A stretch of 24,649 nucleotides of DNA from the NCBI GenBank assembly GCA_027065245.1, contig JAMOOS010000353.1:1-24649 (forward strand). The letters are read 5' to 3'. Under the pieces are notes generated by a model, which was given only the letters and a program-made list of their open reading frames with translations, did no database searches and was not told where the DNA came from. Of this stretch, positions 14,188 to 22,911 are shown one piece after another (position 1 is the stretch's first letter; every line of letters begins with the position of its first letter). This DNA comes from Desulfuromonadaceae bacterium. GTDB taxonomy: Bacteria; Desulfobacterota; Desulfuromonadia; Desulfuromonadales; Desulfuromonadaceae. The translations under genes were made by a program, and so were the position numbers.

Positions 14188-16512
14188 ATGCTCAAAAGAG
14201 CTGTTTTTTGCCTGATTATTGTCCTTACACTGGTGGCGGATGGTGCCGGTGCCGTGGCGGCTACCATTGCCGCCATTCGCGTGGAAGGTACGGTGCGTAC
14301 CAATGCGGCACGGGTTAAACAGGTATTGACCTGCAAAGTTGGGCAACAGTTTTCCGCCGCGGCGGTGGACAGGGATGTCCGCAGCATTTACTCTCTGGGC
14401 GATTTTGATAATATCCAGGTAGATAAGGTGGACGATGGTGGTGCCCTTACTCTGGTGTATAGGGTAAAGGAACTGCCGTTGGTGCGGGCAATAAAAATCA
14501 CCGGCAACGAGGAACTGAAAAAGTCGAAGGTTCGTTCCGCCCTTACCATGCGTACGCCATCGGTACTTCATCCGCAGGATATCGAACAGAGTGTCGCGGC
14601 CATCAAAAAGCTGTATGTAGACGAAGGGTACTATGCCGCCGAAATCACCCCACGCGTTGAGCCGCGCGGCGATAACGACGTCTATGTCTATTTTGATATT
14701 GTCGAAGGTACCAAGGTAACCATCGACAATATCGAATTTGAAGGCAATACGGTATTCTCGGCGCGGGAATTGCGTGGCATGATGGAAACCTCAGAGTGGT
14801 GGTTCATGTCGTGGCTTACCAGCGGCGGCACCTACAACGAGGCGATGCTGGCCAACGACCTGGAGTTGATCAAAGATGCTTACTTCAACAAAGGTTATAT
14901 CCGGGTGCGGGTAAAACAGCCGCTGATCACCCTTAGCGACGACCGTGAAGAGATGAATATCCTCATCGAGATCGAAGAGGGCGATCAGTATTACCTGGGC
15001 GAAACGCACATTGAAGGCGATTTGCTCAGAGACGAGAGTGAGTTGCTGCAGTTGCTCCGTTTTAATAAGGGCGATGTGTTTAGCCGCAAGCGCTTGCGCG
15101 CCGCCATCAAACATTTGAACGATTTTTATGCCGACAACGGTTATGCCTATGTCAACGTCAGTCCGTCTACGCTTATCAATAACGAAGATAAAACGGTAGA
15201 CGTAACCTTCAAGGTTGAACAGGGGGTGCAGGTGCATTTCGGCCATATCAACATCGGCGGAAACACCAAAACCCGCGACAAGGTCATCCGCCGCGAGATG
15301 GTGATTGTCGAAGGCGATCTATACAGCGGCAGCGGTGTGGAAACCAGCCGTAAGCGGATAAAAAATCTTGGTTTTTTCAGTGAAGTGAACCTTGATACTG
15401 TACCCACCGACGATGAAAAGGTGATGGATGTCAATGTCGATGTCAAGGAACAGGCGACGGGTACTTTCAGTGTCGGATTCGGTTATTCTTCTGCCGATGG
15501 TATCATTGGCCAGGGTTCGGTGAGCCAGGATAACTTTCTCGGCCTGGGGCTTAATTTGCATCTGTCGGCCTCGCTGGGCGGCGATTCTACCAACTTCAAC
15601 GTTGGTATTCTTGACCCATATTTTATGGATCGTCATATGGCTCTCGGTTTTGATGCCTACAATACCGATCGCGAGTGGAATGATTATTCGGAAAAAGCCA
15701 TAGGCGGTGATATCAAACTGGGTATTCCCATCAACTACGAGACGCGGACGATGTTTGTCTACCGCTACGAACGTAATGAGATCTACGATGTCTATGATTT
15801 GGCTTCGCTGCAGATTATAGAGGCAGAAGGAAATTCGACCCGTTCTTCAATTTATGCTTCTATCTCTACTAACACCACCGATTTCCGTCCCGATCCGTCG
15901 CGTGGTTTTATGAGTGAGCTTTCGCTGGAATATGCTGGCATCGGCGGGAGTGAACACTATGTTAAAACTATTGCCGATTATCGCCACTTTTGGCCGATTA
16001 AGTGGGGAATCGTGTTTTCGTGGCATGGTCAGCTCGGCTATGTCGGTGAGATCGGTGATGATGAAATCCCCATCGACGAGCGTTTTTACCTTGGCGGCTT
16101 GCGTACCATGCGCGGCTTCGAATCGCGTGAGATCGGTCCGTGGGAATGGGAACGTACCTACAAACTGGATGCAAACGGCTACCTGATACCCAAGCCTGGT
16201 GGCGGTTACGAAACCGAGGAAGCGCACAACGATCGTAATTATATCGGCGGGGTGAAAGAGGCGTTTTGCAACTTTGAGATTATTTTCCCGCTGGTGAAAA
16301 GTGCCGGTCTCAAAGGGGTGATATTCTTTGATACTGGTAATACTTGGGATAGTGGCGAAAGCTTTATGTCCGATCTGCGCTACAGTGCCGGTGCCGGTAT
16401 CCGCTGGAACAGCCCGCTGGGACCGTTGCGGCTGGAGTGGGGCTACAATCTCGATCCCGAGCCGTGGGAGGACAACTCCAAGTTTGACTTCACCATCGGC
16501 AAATTTTTCTAA
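14188..16512 (+). CDS. bamA: Outer membrane protein assembly factor BamA
   Basis: BamA is the Omp85 core of the machine that folds beta-barrel proteins into the outer membrane. The 774-residue precursor starts with a signal peptide (about 1-26, cleavage near GAVAA). Five POTRA-like repeats follow to about residue 420. The barrel begins near TGTFSVGFGYSSADG. The conserved lid-lock motif RGF is at 642-644 in GGLRTMRGFESREIG, and the protein ends in FTIGKFF with the aromatic C-terminus expected of outer-membrane barrels. GGAG lies 10 nt before the ATG. It is preceded by a near-consensus promoter and followed 26 bp later by the chaperone gene skp, the usual pairing. Confidence 0.97.
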   Translation: MLKRAVFCLIIVLTLVADGAGAVAATIAAIRVEGTVRTNAARVKQVLTCKVGQQFSAAAVDRDVRSIYSLGDFDNIQVDKVDDGGALTLVYRVKELPLVRAIKITGNEELKKSKVRSALTMRTPSVLHPQDIEQSVAAIKKLYVDEGYYAAEITPRVEPRGDNDVYVYFDIVEGTKVTIDNIEFEGNTVFSARELRGMMETSEWWFMSWLTSGGTYNEAMLANDLELIKDAYFNKGYIRVRVKQPLITLSDDREEMNILIEIEEGDQYYLGETHIEGDLLRDESELLQLLRFNKGDVFSRKRLRAAIKHLNDFYADNGYAYVNVSPSTLINNEDKTVDVTFKVEQGVQVHFGHINIGGNTKTRDKVIRREMVIVEGDLYSGSGVETSRKRIKNLGFFSEVNLDTVPTDDEKVMDVNVDVKEQATGTFSVGFGYSSADGIIGQGSVSQDNFLGLGLNLHLSASLGGDSTNFNVGILDPYFMDRHMALGFDAYNTDREWNDYSEKAIGGDIKLGIPINYETRTMFVYRYERNEIYDVYDLASLQIIEAEGNSTRSSIYASISTNTTDFRPDPSRGFMSELSLEYAGIGGSEHYVKTIADYRHFWPIKWGIVFSWHGQLGYVGEIGDDEIPIDERFYLGGLRTMRGFESREIGPWEWERTYKLDANGYLIPKPGGGYETEEAHNDRNYIGGVKEAFCNFEIIFPLVKSAGLKGVIFFDTGNTWDSGESFMSDLRYSAGAGIRWNSPLGPLRLEWGYNLDPEPWEDNSKFDFTIGKFF

Positions 16513-16538
16513 TCAATGCAACTCTCAAGGAGAAAACC

Positions 16539-17072
16539 ATGAAAATGATTCGCGTTATTGCTCTAACCGCTGCAGTGATGTTCTGCTTTGCCAGCATTGC
16601 TGGTGCCGCTGCCATGAAGATCGGTTTTGTCGATCTGCAAAAAGCTCTGATTACTTCAACTGCCGGGCAGGCGGCTAAAGCAAAAATGGATGTCGAAGTC
16701 AAAAAAGTGGAAAAAGAGGTAAAGAAGCGTCAGCAGGAACTGAGCTCTGCCCAGCAGGCGCTGCAAAAACAGTTGGCGTTGCTTTCCGATACCGCCAAGC
16801 AGGAGAAGGAGCTGGCGTTTCAGCAGAAGGTAAAAGACTACAAGCGTTTTGCCAAGGATAAGCAGGATCAGCTCAAGAGCAAAGAGATGATGCTTACCCA
16901 GCAGATTATCAAGGATCTGCGGGTGCAGGTGCAGCAGTTGTGCAAAGACAAGGGCCTGTCGATGATTTTTGAAAAGGGGCAGCTGGTGTACGCCGTGGAC
17001 GCTGTGGACTATACCGATGCCCTGATCAAAAGCTACAACGCCTCTTATAATAAGAATCACAAGAAGAAGTAG
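16539..17072 (+). CDS. skp: Periplasmic chaperone Skp/OmpH
   Basis: Skp holds unfolded outer-membrane proteins in the periplasm on their way to BamA. The 177-residue precursor has a clear signal peptide (about 1-24, ending AGAAA), then KIGFVDLQKAL, the usual start of the mature protein. A long charged, Lys/Gln-rich coiled-coil arm spans about 40-125, and a C-terminal portion including GLSMIFEKGQLVYAV completes the trimerisation domain. AAGGAG lies 6 nt before the ATG. The gene sits between bamA and lpxD, as in many Proteobacteria. Confidence 0.95.
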   Translation: MKMIRVIALTAAVMFCFASIAGAAAMKIGFVDLQKALITSTAGQAAKAKMDVEVKKVEKEVKKRQQELSSAQQALQKQLALLSDTAKQEKELAFQQKVKDYKRFAKDKQDQLKSKEMMLTQQIIKDLRVQVQQLCKDKGLSMIFEKGQLVYAVDAVDYTDALIKSYNASYNKNHKKK

Positions 17073-17083
17073 GGAGCGTAGCG

Positions 17084-18115
17084 ATGACGACGCTCGGAGA
17101 ACTGGCCGAACTAGTCGGCGGTGAGGTCGTCGGCGACGCTTCTGTCGCCATCAAGGCTGTGGCGCCCATCGATACCGCCGGTGGCGGCGATCTTACTTTT
17201 ATCACCAACCGCAAGTATCTGGCTCAGTTGGAAACGACGGCGGCGGCGGCGGTATTGGCTGATCGTCCGTTGCCGCGTGCCGATATTGCCTACCTGGTGT
17301 GTGCCAACCCCTATCTGGCTTTTGCGCGTATTTTGGAGCATCTCAATCCAGCACCAGCACAACCGGGGGTGGTGCTGGAAGGTGCCCATGTGGCTGCCGA
17401 CGCCCACCTTGGGCAGCGGGTAACTGTCTACCCCGGTGCCAGCATCGCTTCCGGCTGTGTGATCGGCGACGATTGTGTTATTCACGCCAATGTGGTGTTG
17501 TACCCCGGTGTTAGAGTGGGAGAAGGTTGTCTGCTGCACGCTGGCGCCGTAGTGCGCGAGGGCTGTCGTCTGGGTAAACGGGTAATTCTGCAGCCGGGAG
17601 CGGTTATCGGTTCCGATGGTTTTGGCTTTGCTCCCGACGGCGAGCGTTATCACAAAATCCCCCAGGTGGGGACGGTGGAACTGGGCGACGATGTGGAGAT
17701 CGGCGCTTGCAGTTGTGTCGACCGCGCCGTGATGGGAGTTACCCGCATCGGCGCCGGGTGTAAGATCGACAATCTGGTGCAGATTGGCCACAATGTAAGT
17801 GTTGGCGAGCACACGGTGATGGCTTCACAGACTGGAATATCTGGTAGTTGTGTCATCGGTCGTCACTGTACCTTTGGTGGCCAGTCAGCCATGGCTGGCC
17901 ATTTGAAAGTTGGCGACAATCTTACCGTCGGCGGCCGAGGTGGTGTAACCGGCTCTATAGAAGGGAATCAGGTGGTGTCCGGTTTGCCGGTGATGCCCCA
18001 TCGTGAGTGGCTCAAAGCGGCTAAAACCTTTACCCATCTACCGCAGATGAAGAAAGAGCTGGCCGCGTTGCGCCGTCAGCTAGATGCTCTGCAGAACCTG
18101 GTTGAGAAAGATTGA
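17084..18115 (+). CDS. lpxD: UDP-3-O-(3-hydroxyacyl)glucosamine N-acyltransferase
   Basis: LpxD adds the N-linked hydroxyacyl chain to UDP-3-O-acylglucosamine, the third step of lipid A synthesis. The 343-residue protein has the N-terminal uridine-binding domain (about 1-95, with AGGGDLTFITNRKY). A left-handed beta-helix of hexapeptide repeats (about 98-300) follows. A C-terminal helical extension (about 310-343) begins after the GLPVMPHREW block. The catalytic histidine is H236 in CKIDNLVQIGHNV. GGAG lies upstream of the ATG. It is 11 bp after skp and 4 bp before fabZ. Confidence 0.97.
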   Translation: MTTLGELAELVGGEVVGDASVAIKAVAPIDTAGGGDLTFITNRKYLAQLETTAAAAVLADRPLPRADIAYLVCANPYLAFARILEHLNPAPAQPGVVLEGAHVAADAHLGQRVTVYPGASIASGCVIGDDCVIHANVVLYPGVRVGEGCLLHAGAVVREGCRLGKRVILQPGAVIGSDGFGFAPDGERYHKIPQVGTVELGDDVEIGACSCVDRAVMGVTRIGAGCKIDNLVQIGHNVSVGEHTVMASQTGISGSCVIGRHCTFGGQSAMAGHLKVGDNLTVGGRGGVTGSIEGNQVVSGLPVMPHREWLKAAKTFTHLPQMKKELAALRRQLDALQNLVEKD

Positions 18116-18119
18116 CAAG

Positions 18120-18569
18120 ATGATTTTGAATGCGAACGAAATAATGAAATGCCTGCCACACCGCTATCCGTTTCTGCTGGTGGACGGCATTGAGAGTTTT
18201 ACCGAAAACCAAGGCATTGTCGGCATCAAGAACGTAACCATCAACGAGCCGTTTTTTCAGGGGCATTTCCCCGGTGAGCCGATCATGCCCGGTGTGCTTA
18301 TTATCGAGGCCATGGCGCAGGTGGGGGGTGTTTTTGCACATCTAAACGATGGCATAGGTGACGACAAGGTAACCTATTTTACCGGCATCGACAAAGTGAA
18401 GTTTCGCAAGCCGGTGCGTCCCGGTGATGTGCTGCGCCTGGAACTGGAATTTCTCAAGTGCCGTCGGGGCATCTACCAGTTTGCCGGCAAGGCCTATGTC
18501 GGGGAAACATTGGTGACTCAGGCGGAATTGAAGGCGACGTTTGTCGCCCGGGAGGGTGATAAGCAATAA
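18120..18569 (+). CDS. fabZ: 3-hydroxyacyl-[acyl-carrier-protein] dehydratase FabZ
   Basis: FabZ dehydrates 3-hydroxyacyl-ACP in fatty-acid elongation and so competes with LpxA and LpxD for the same substrates, a well-known reason for its place in lpx clusters. The 149-residue hot-dog protein has the active-site blocks CLPHRYPFLLVDG and GHFPGEPIMPGVLIIEAMAQ, with H49 and E63 as the catalytic pair. ATG at 18120 gives a normal N-terminus (MILNANEIM); an upstream in-frame start at 18084 would lie inside lpxD. Its TAA shares a base with the lpxA ATG. Confidence 0.96.
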   Translation: MILNANEIMKCLPHRYPFLLVDGIESFTENQGIVGIKNVTINEPFFQGHFPGEPIMPGVLIIEAMAQVGGVFAHLNDGIGDDKVTYFTGIDKVKFRKPVRPGDVLRLELEFLKCRRGIYQFAGKAYVGETLVTQAELKATFVAREGDKQ

Positions 18570-19339
18570 TGATCCATCCGACTGCCATAATAGAAGCCGG
18601 AGCGCAACTGGCTGCCGATGTTAAAGTTGGACCCTACGCTGTTATCGGTGCTGAGGTAAAAATTGCTGCCGGTACCAGTGTGGGGGCGCATGCTGTAATC
18701 GAGGGTGATACCACCATCGGTGAAAACAACGAGATCTTCCAGTTTGCCGCCATCGGTGCCAAACCGCAGGATCTGAAATACCACGGCGAAAAGACCCGCC
18801 TGATCATCGGTGAGCGCAACAAAATACGCGAATTTGTCACCCTGCATCCAGGTACCGAAGATGGTGGCGGCGAAACCGTTATCGGCAATGACAATTTGTT
18901 TATGGCTTATACCCACGTAGCGCATGATTGTCACATCGGTAATCACGTAATCATGGCCAACAACGCCACCTTGGCCGGGCATGTGCTGGTGGACGATTAC
19001 GCCATTCTCGGTGGCATGACGGCGGTACATCAGTTTACCAGAGTCGGCTGCCACGTGATGGCCAGCGGTGGGTCCATGATCGCCCAGGACATTGTTCCGT
19101 ATGCCATTGCCCAGGGCGATCGTGCCAAAACCGTTGGCATCAACCAGATTGGCCTTAAACGGCGCGGCTTCAGCAGCGAGACCATCGCCGAGATCAAAAA
19201 GGCCTATCGCCTGTTCTTTTCCCGTAAGGGTTCACGTCAGGAGGCACTGGAGCAGATTGCCGCCGAGGTAGCCGATATCGCCGAAGTGCGCCATTTCTGT
19301 GAGTTTATTCGTACCAGTGAGCGTGGTATTGCCCAGTAG
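18569..19339 (+). CDS. lpxA: UDP-N-acetylglucosamine acyltransferase
   Basis: LpxA performs the first step of lipid A synthesis, moving a 3-hydroxyacyl chain from ACP to UDP-GlcNAc. The 256-residue protein is a hexapeptide beta-helix with a C-terminal helical domain containing GLKRRGFSSETI. The catalytic histidine is H119 in THVAHDCHIGNH. G167 in HVMASGGSMIAQD aligns with E. coli G173, the chain-length ruler residue; a glycine there leaves room for a 14-carbon chain. The start overlaps the fabZ stop (TAATG). The 3' end overlaps the likely lpxB start, with no gene between them. Confidence 0.97.
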   Translation: MIHPTAIIEAGAQLAADVKVGPYAVIGAEVKIAAGTSVGAHAVIEGDTTIGENNEIFQFAAIGAKPQDLKYHGEKTRLIIGERNKIREFVTLHPGTEDGGGETVIGNDNLFMAYTHVAHDCHIGNHVIMANNATLAGHVLVDDYAILGGMTAVHQFTRVGCHVMASGGSMIAQDIVPYAIAQGDRAKTVGINQIGLKRRGFSSETIAEIKKAYRLFFSRKGSRQEALEQIAAEVADIAEVRHFCEFIRTSERGIAQ

Positions 19340-20504
19340 TTGCGACAGACGCCGTCGGGTTCTCATTGTTACCGGCGAGGCGTCGGGGGATCTGCTCGGC
19401 GCCAATCTTGTCACTGCGGCGCGCGCTCTGGACGCAGCGGTGGAGTTTTACGCTGTCGGCGGCGACAAGATGGCGGCTGCCGGCTGCGAGATTGTTGTCC
19501 CGTCGTCCGAGCTGGCCGTAATGGGTCTGGTGGAGGTGGTGCGCAGCCTGCCGCGCATCTGGCGGGTGTACCGGCGCTTAACCGGCCTGCTGCGGGGGGC
19601 GGATCGTCCCGATCTGGTTATCCTCATCGATTCTCCCGATTTTAATCTGCGTCTGGCCAGGGTAGCGCGCAACTGCGCTGTGCCGGTGTTGTACTATGTC
19701 AGCCCGCAGGTGTGGGCGTGGCGGCGCGGGCGGGTGCGTACCATTGCGGCGCGTGTCGACAAACTGGCGGCTCTGTTTCCGTTTGAGCCGCAGTATTACG
19801 CCGGCTTGCCCATTGATGTGCGCTATGTCGGCCATCCGCTGCTGGACGAAGTGGCGCGGTGTCGTCCGGCGCACAAGTGTCGGCGCCAGTTGCAGTTGGA
19901 GGATAGTTATCCGCGCATCGCGCTGTTTCCCGGTAGTCGCTCCAACGAGATAAAGTACTGCTTTGACACCATTGTCGCCAGTGCCGCCCGACTCAGCGCG
20001 CGTTATCCCGCCGCGGTGTTCGTGGTGGCGGTGGCGGCGCACGTGGACGAGGAGTTGTTGCGGCAAAAGCTGGCGGCGGCCGGGGTGCGGGCCAGGCTGG
20101 TGCGCGAGGATATCTACACTGTTGCTGCCGCCTGCGACGCGGCTATCTGTGTTTCCGGCACCATTACCCTGCAGGTGGCCCTGGTGCAGACACCCATGGT
20201 AATTATCTACAAGGCGGCGGCGCTGACCTATGCCATTGGTAAACGGCTGGTGCAGGTGTGCCATTTCGGCCTGCCCAACATTGTTGCCGGGCGGCGCGTG
20301 GTGCGCGAACTGCTGCAGGATGAAGCCAGTGCCGCGGCCGTGAGCGCCGAGGTGGGGCGTATCCTCGACGACGATGCCTATCGTGCCGAGCTGGTGGCCG
20401 GGCTGGCGGAAGTAAAAGAGCTGATGGGCAGCCCCGGTTGCTCCCGCAGGGTGGCGCAGATGGCGTTGGAACTGATGGCGGCGGATACAGAGGAGAACAG
20501 CTAA
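19323..20504 (+). CDS. lpxB: Lipid-A-disaccharide synthase
   Basis: LpxB (GT19) joins UDP-diacylglucosamine and lipid X into the lipid A disaccharide at the inner membrane. From GTG 19323 the protein has 393 residues, near the usual 380-390. It shows VLIVTGEASGDLLGA, LIDSPDFNLRLA, YYVSPQVWAWRRGR, ALFPGSRSNEI and the VSGTITLQVAL donor-binding block. The start is uncertain: in-frame GTGs at 19299 and 19317 are alternatives, and none has a good ribosome binding site, so coupling to lpxA is likely. It overlaps lpxA by 17 bp. The intervening hydrolase gene (lpxI) found here in some other bacteria is absent. Confidence 0.94.
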   Translation: MVLPSSCDRRRRVLIVTGEASGDLLGANLVTAARALDAAVEFYAVGGDKMAAAGCEIVVPSSELAVMGLVEVVRSLPRIWRVYRRLTGLLRGADRPDLVILIDSPDFNLRLARVARNCAVPVLYYVSPQVWAWRRGRVRTIAARVDKLAALFPFEPQYYAGLPIDVRYVGHPLLDEVARCRPAHKCRRQLQLEDSYPRIALFPGSRSNEIKYCFDTIVASAARLSARYPAAVFVVAVAAHVDEELLRQKLAAAGVRARLVREDIYTVAAACDAAICVSGTITLQVALVQTPMVIIYKAAALTYAIGKRLVQVCHFGLPNIVAGRRVVRELLQDEASAAAVSAEVGRILDDDAYRAELVAGLAEVKELMGSPGCSRRVAQMALELMAADTEENS

Positions 20505-20506
20505 GC

Positions 20507-22246
20507 GTGGCAAAATCGAGAGCGGCAGTTTACAAACGGTTACTTTGCTACTCGCGTCCCTACGCGCGGCGGATAGCCCTGGCCATGGCGGCATCCATGC
20601 TGGTGGCCGGTACCGATGTGGCCATAGCCAAGCTGGTGCAGCCGCTGGTGGATTATGTGCTGGCGCAGCGCACTATGGCGCTGGTTAATATTACCGCAGC
20701 AGTGGTGGTGGCGCTGGCGGCGATAAAGGGTATCTCCCGCTACGTGCAGGAGTATTTTATCAAAACCGCCGGTCAGCTGGTGGTGCAGGATCTGCGCCGC
20801 GATATCTTTTTTCATGCCATGGATCTGCACATGGGTTTCTACGCCCGTACGCCGTCCGGGCAGGTGGTCTCGTACATCCTCAACGATGTCGGTGTGCTGC
20901 AGAAATCCGCCGCCGACGAGCTGGTAACCATCGTGCGCGAGTCGCTGACTCTGTTCGGCATGGTCGGCCTGCTGTTCTACAACGACTGGCGTCTGGCGCT
21001 GGTGGCGTTTGTAGTGCTGCCGGTATCGGTGGTGCCGGCCACGTACATCGCCAAACGTATCAAAAAGTATGTGCGTAAAAGCCTGGAGAACCTCGGCAAT
21101 CTCACTACCATACTGCAGGAGTCGTTCAGCGGCATCAAGGTGGTCAAGGCCTTTGGTACCGAAGATGATGAAAAAGAGAAGTTTAGCGTTGAAAACCGTA
21201 ATTTCTACAAGCGGATAAAAAAGGTTATCCGCTACGATGCCGCCACCGCGCCCATTATGGAGATACTGGCATCTTTTGGTGCCGCCGGGGTGCTGTGGTA
21301 CGGATTGCAGCGGGTTATGAGCGGTGCCATAACCCAGGGAGAACTGTTGTCGTTTATCACCGCCATGGGGATGATGTACGGCCCCATGAAACGGCTCATC
21401 CGCTCCAATAACCGCATCAGCAAAGCGGTGGGGGCGGCGGAGCGGGTGTTTGATCTTCTCGATACGCCGGTGGGGATTACCGATCCGCTCGACGCGGTGG
21501 AATTGCCGCGTTGCAAGGGTTATGTCAGTTTTGAGCAGGTGAATTTTGCCTACGAAGATGCACCGGTGGTGCGCGATTTCAGTGTCGACGTGGCGCCGGG
21601 GCAGATGGTGGCGCTGGTGGGGGCCAGCGGCGCGGGCAAAACCACCATCATCGGTCTGCTGGCACGTTTTTACGACCCCCAAAGCGGCGTGATCAGTATC
21701 GACGGCCACAATATCGCTACGGTGACGCAGCAGAGTCTTAAACAGCAGATCGCCCTGGTGGATCAGGAGACGTTCCTGTTTCACGATACCCTGGCCAACA
21801 ATATCCGCTATTCCCGTCCCGACGCCAGCGATGAGGATGTTATCGCGGCGGCGCGCATGGCGTTTGCCGACGAGTTTATCCGCGAGATGCCCGCCGGTTA
21901 CGAGACGGTTATCGGTGATCGCGGCGTGCGCCTGTCCGGCGGTCAGCGCCAGCGTATCTGCATCGCTCGCGCCATTTTGCGCGATGCGCCCATTTTGCTG
22001 CTGGACGAAGCTACCAGCGCCCTGGACACCGAGAGCGAGAGCGTGGTGCAGAAAGCACTGGCCAACCTTATGCGTGAGCGTACCACTTTTGTGGTGGCCC
22101 ATCGTCTGTCCACCATTATCCACGCCGATGAAATTCTGGTGCTGGAGGAGGGGCGCCTGGTGGAGCGCGGCAGCCATGACGAGTTGCTGGCCAAACAAGG
22201 CGTATACGCGCGCCTGCATGCCCGTCAGTTCGGAGAAACGCGGTGA
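20507..22246 (+). CDS. msbA: Lipid A export ABC transporter MsbA
   Basis: MsbA flips lipid A-core across the inner membrane. The 579-residue half-transporter has six hydrophobic helices in residues 20-320 and a nucleotide-binding domain with Walker A GASGAGKT (372-379), signature LSGGQ (476-480), Walker B ILLLDEATSALD (496-507) and switch histidine H532. VKAFGTEDDE is typical of the family. GTG at 20507 is chosen: AGGAG lies 11 nt upstream and the start is 2 bp past the lpxB stop. A longer frame from 20438 would read through lpxB and is rejected. Its position among lpx genes supports lipid A rather than drug export. Confidence 0.95.
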   Translation: MAKSRAAVYKRLLCYSRPYARRIALAMAASMLVAGTDVAIAKLVQPLVDYVLAQRTMALVNITAAVVVALAAIKGISRYVQEYFIKTAGQLVVQDLRRDIFFHAMDLHMGFYARTPSGQVVSYILNDVGVLQKSAADELVTIVRESLTLFGMVGLLFYNDWRLALVAFVVLPVSVVPATYIAKRIKKYVRKSLENLGNLTTILQESFSGIKVVKAFGTEDDEKEKFSVENRNFYKRIKKVIRYDAATAPIMEILASFGAAGVLWYGLQRVMSGAITQGELLSFITAMGMMYGPMKRLIRSNNRISKAVGAAERVFDLLDTPVGITDPLDAVELPRCKGYVSFEQVNFAYEDAPVVRDFSVDVAPGQMVALVGASGAGKTTIIGLLARFYDPQSGVISIDGHNIATVTQQSLKQQIALVDQETFLFHDTLANNIRYSRPDASDEDVIAAARMAFADEFIREMPAGYETVIGDRGVRLSGGQRQRICIARAILRDAPILLLDEATSALDTESESVVQKALANLMRERTTFVVAHRLSTIIHADEILVLEEGRLVERGSHDELLAKQGVYARLHARQFGETR

Positions 22247-22911
22247 AACGGCTGCTGGACTGGCTGCTGCTCAATATGGCTCCGGCGCTGGCGGCACTGA
22301 TCATTCGCGCCATCCACGCCAGTTGTCGCTGCGAGATCCTCGGGCGGGAGCGGGTAGAGGCGTTGTGGCAGCGTGACGAAGCGGTAATTCTGGCCTTCTG
22401 GCACGACCAGTTGCTGTTGATGGCACAGGGTTATATCGGTCCCGGGGCGCAAATTCTCATCAGCTCCTCCAAGGATGGTGAGCTCATCGCCCGTACCATG
22501 GGGCATCTGGGCCAGAAGGCGGTGCGCGGATCTTCCAGCCGTGGCGGCAGCGCGGCGTTCAAACAGTTGCTGCGCCTGGCGCGTCAACCCTTTGATCTGG
22601 TTATCACCCCCGATGGGCCACGCGGCCCGCGTCACCAGTTGAAAGATGGCGTTATCCAGTTGGCGCGCTTGTCCGGGCGGCCTCTGGTGCCACTGGCGCT
22701 GGTAAGCAGCCGCGGCCACCGTTTTTCTTCGTGGGATCGTTTTTTGTTACCGTATCCCTGTTCAAGACTGGTATATTCCTACGGTGAACCGCTGTATTGC
22801 CGCCGTAGTGACGACCCGCAGTTGTTTCGTCGCCGCGTAGAAGAAGCGTTGGCGGCCAACCAGCGCCGTGCCGAAGCCCGGTTGGAGAGTTATGGTTTAT
22901 CTGCTGTATGA
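22243..22911 (+). CDS. DUF374 lysophospholipid acyltransferase-like protein, candidate lipid A late acyltransferase
   Basis: The 222-residue protein has one N-terminal hydrophobic segment (about 5-23). The family blocks are AFWHDQLLLMAQGY, ISSSKDGELIAR, RGSSSRGGSAAF and TPDGPRGPRHQLKDGVIQLA, the hallmarks of DUF374 (LPLAT superfamily). The substrate is not shown by sequence. Placement between msbA and waaA, and the absence of an lpxL/lpxM gene in the visible cluster, suggest it adds a secondary acyl chain to Kdo-lipid A, as proposed for LpxJ-type enzymes. GTG start overlaps the msbA stop by 4 bp (GTGA), so translation is coupled. waaA starts 20 bp before its end. Confidence 0.85.
   Translation: MKRLLDWLLLNMAPALAALIIRAIHASCRCEILGRERVEALWQRDEAVILAFWHDQLLLMAQGYIGPGAQILISSSKDGELIARTMGHLGQKAVRGSSSRGGSAAFKQLLRLARQPFDLVITPDGPRGPRHQLKDGVIQLARLSGRPLVPLALVSSRGHRFSSWDRFLLPYPCSRLVYSYGEPLYCRRSDDPQLFRRRVEEALAANQRRAEARLESYGLSAV

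Noticed and set aside
17238..17254. GGC-rich triplet run in lpxD as a regulatory repeat
   Set aside because: It encodes a short Ala stretch in the uridine-binding domain and is within normal codon bias.
20540..22219. 559-codon open frame on the minus strand, antisense to msbA
   Set aside because: Its translation is His/Gln/Arg-rich with no domain, and the plus strand encodes an unmistakable full-length MsbA. It is a codon-bias shadow.
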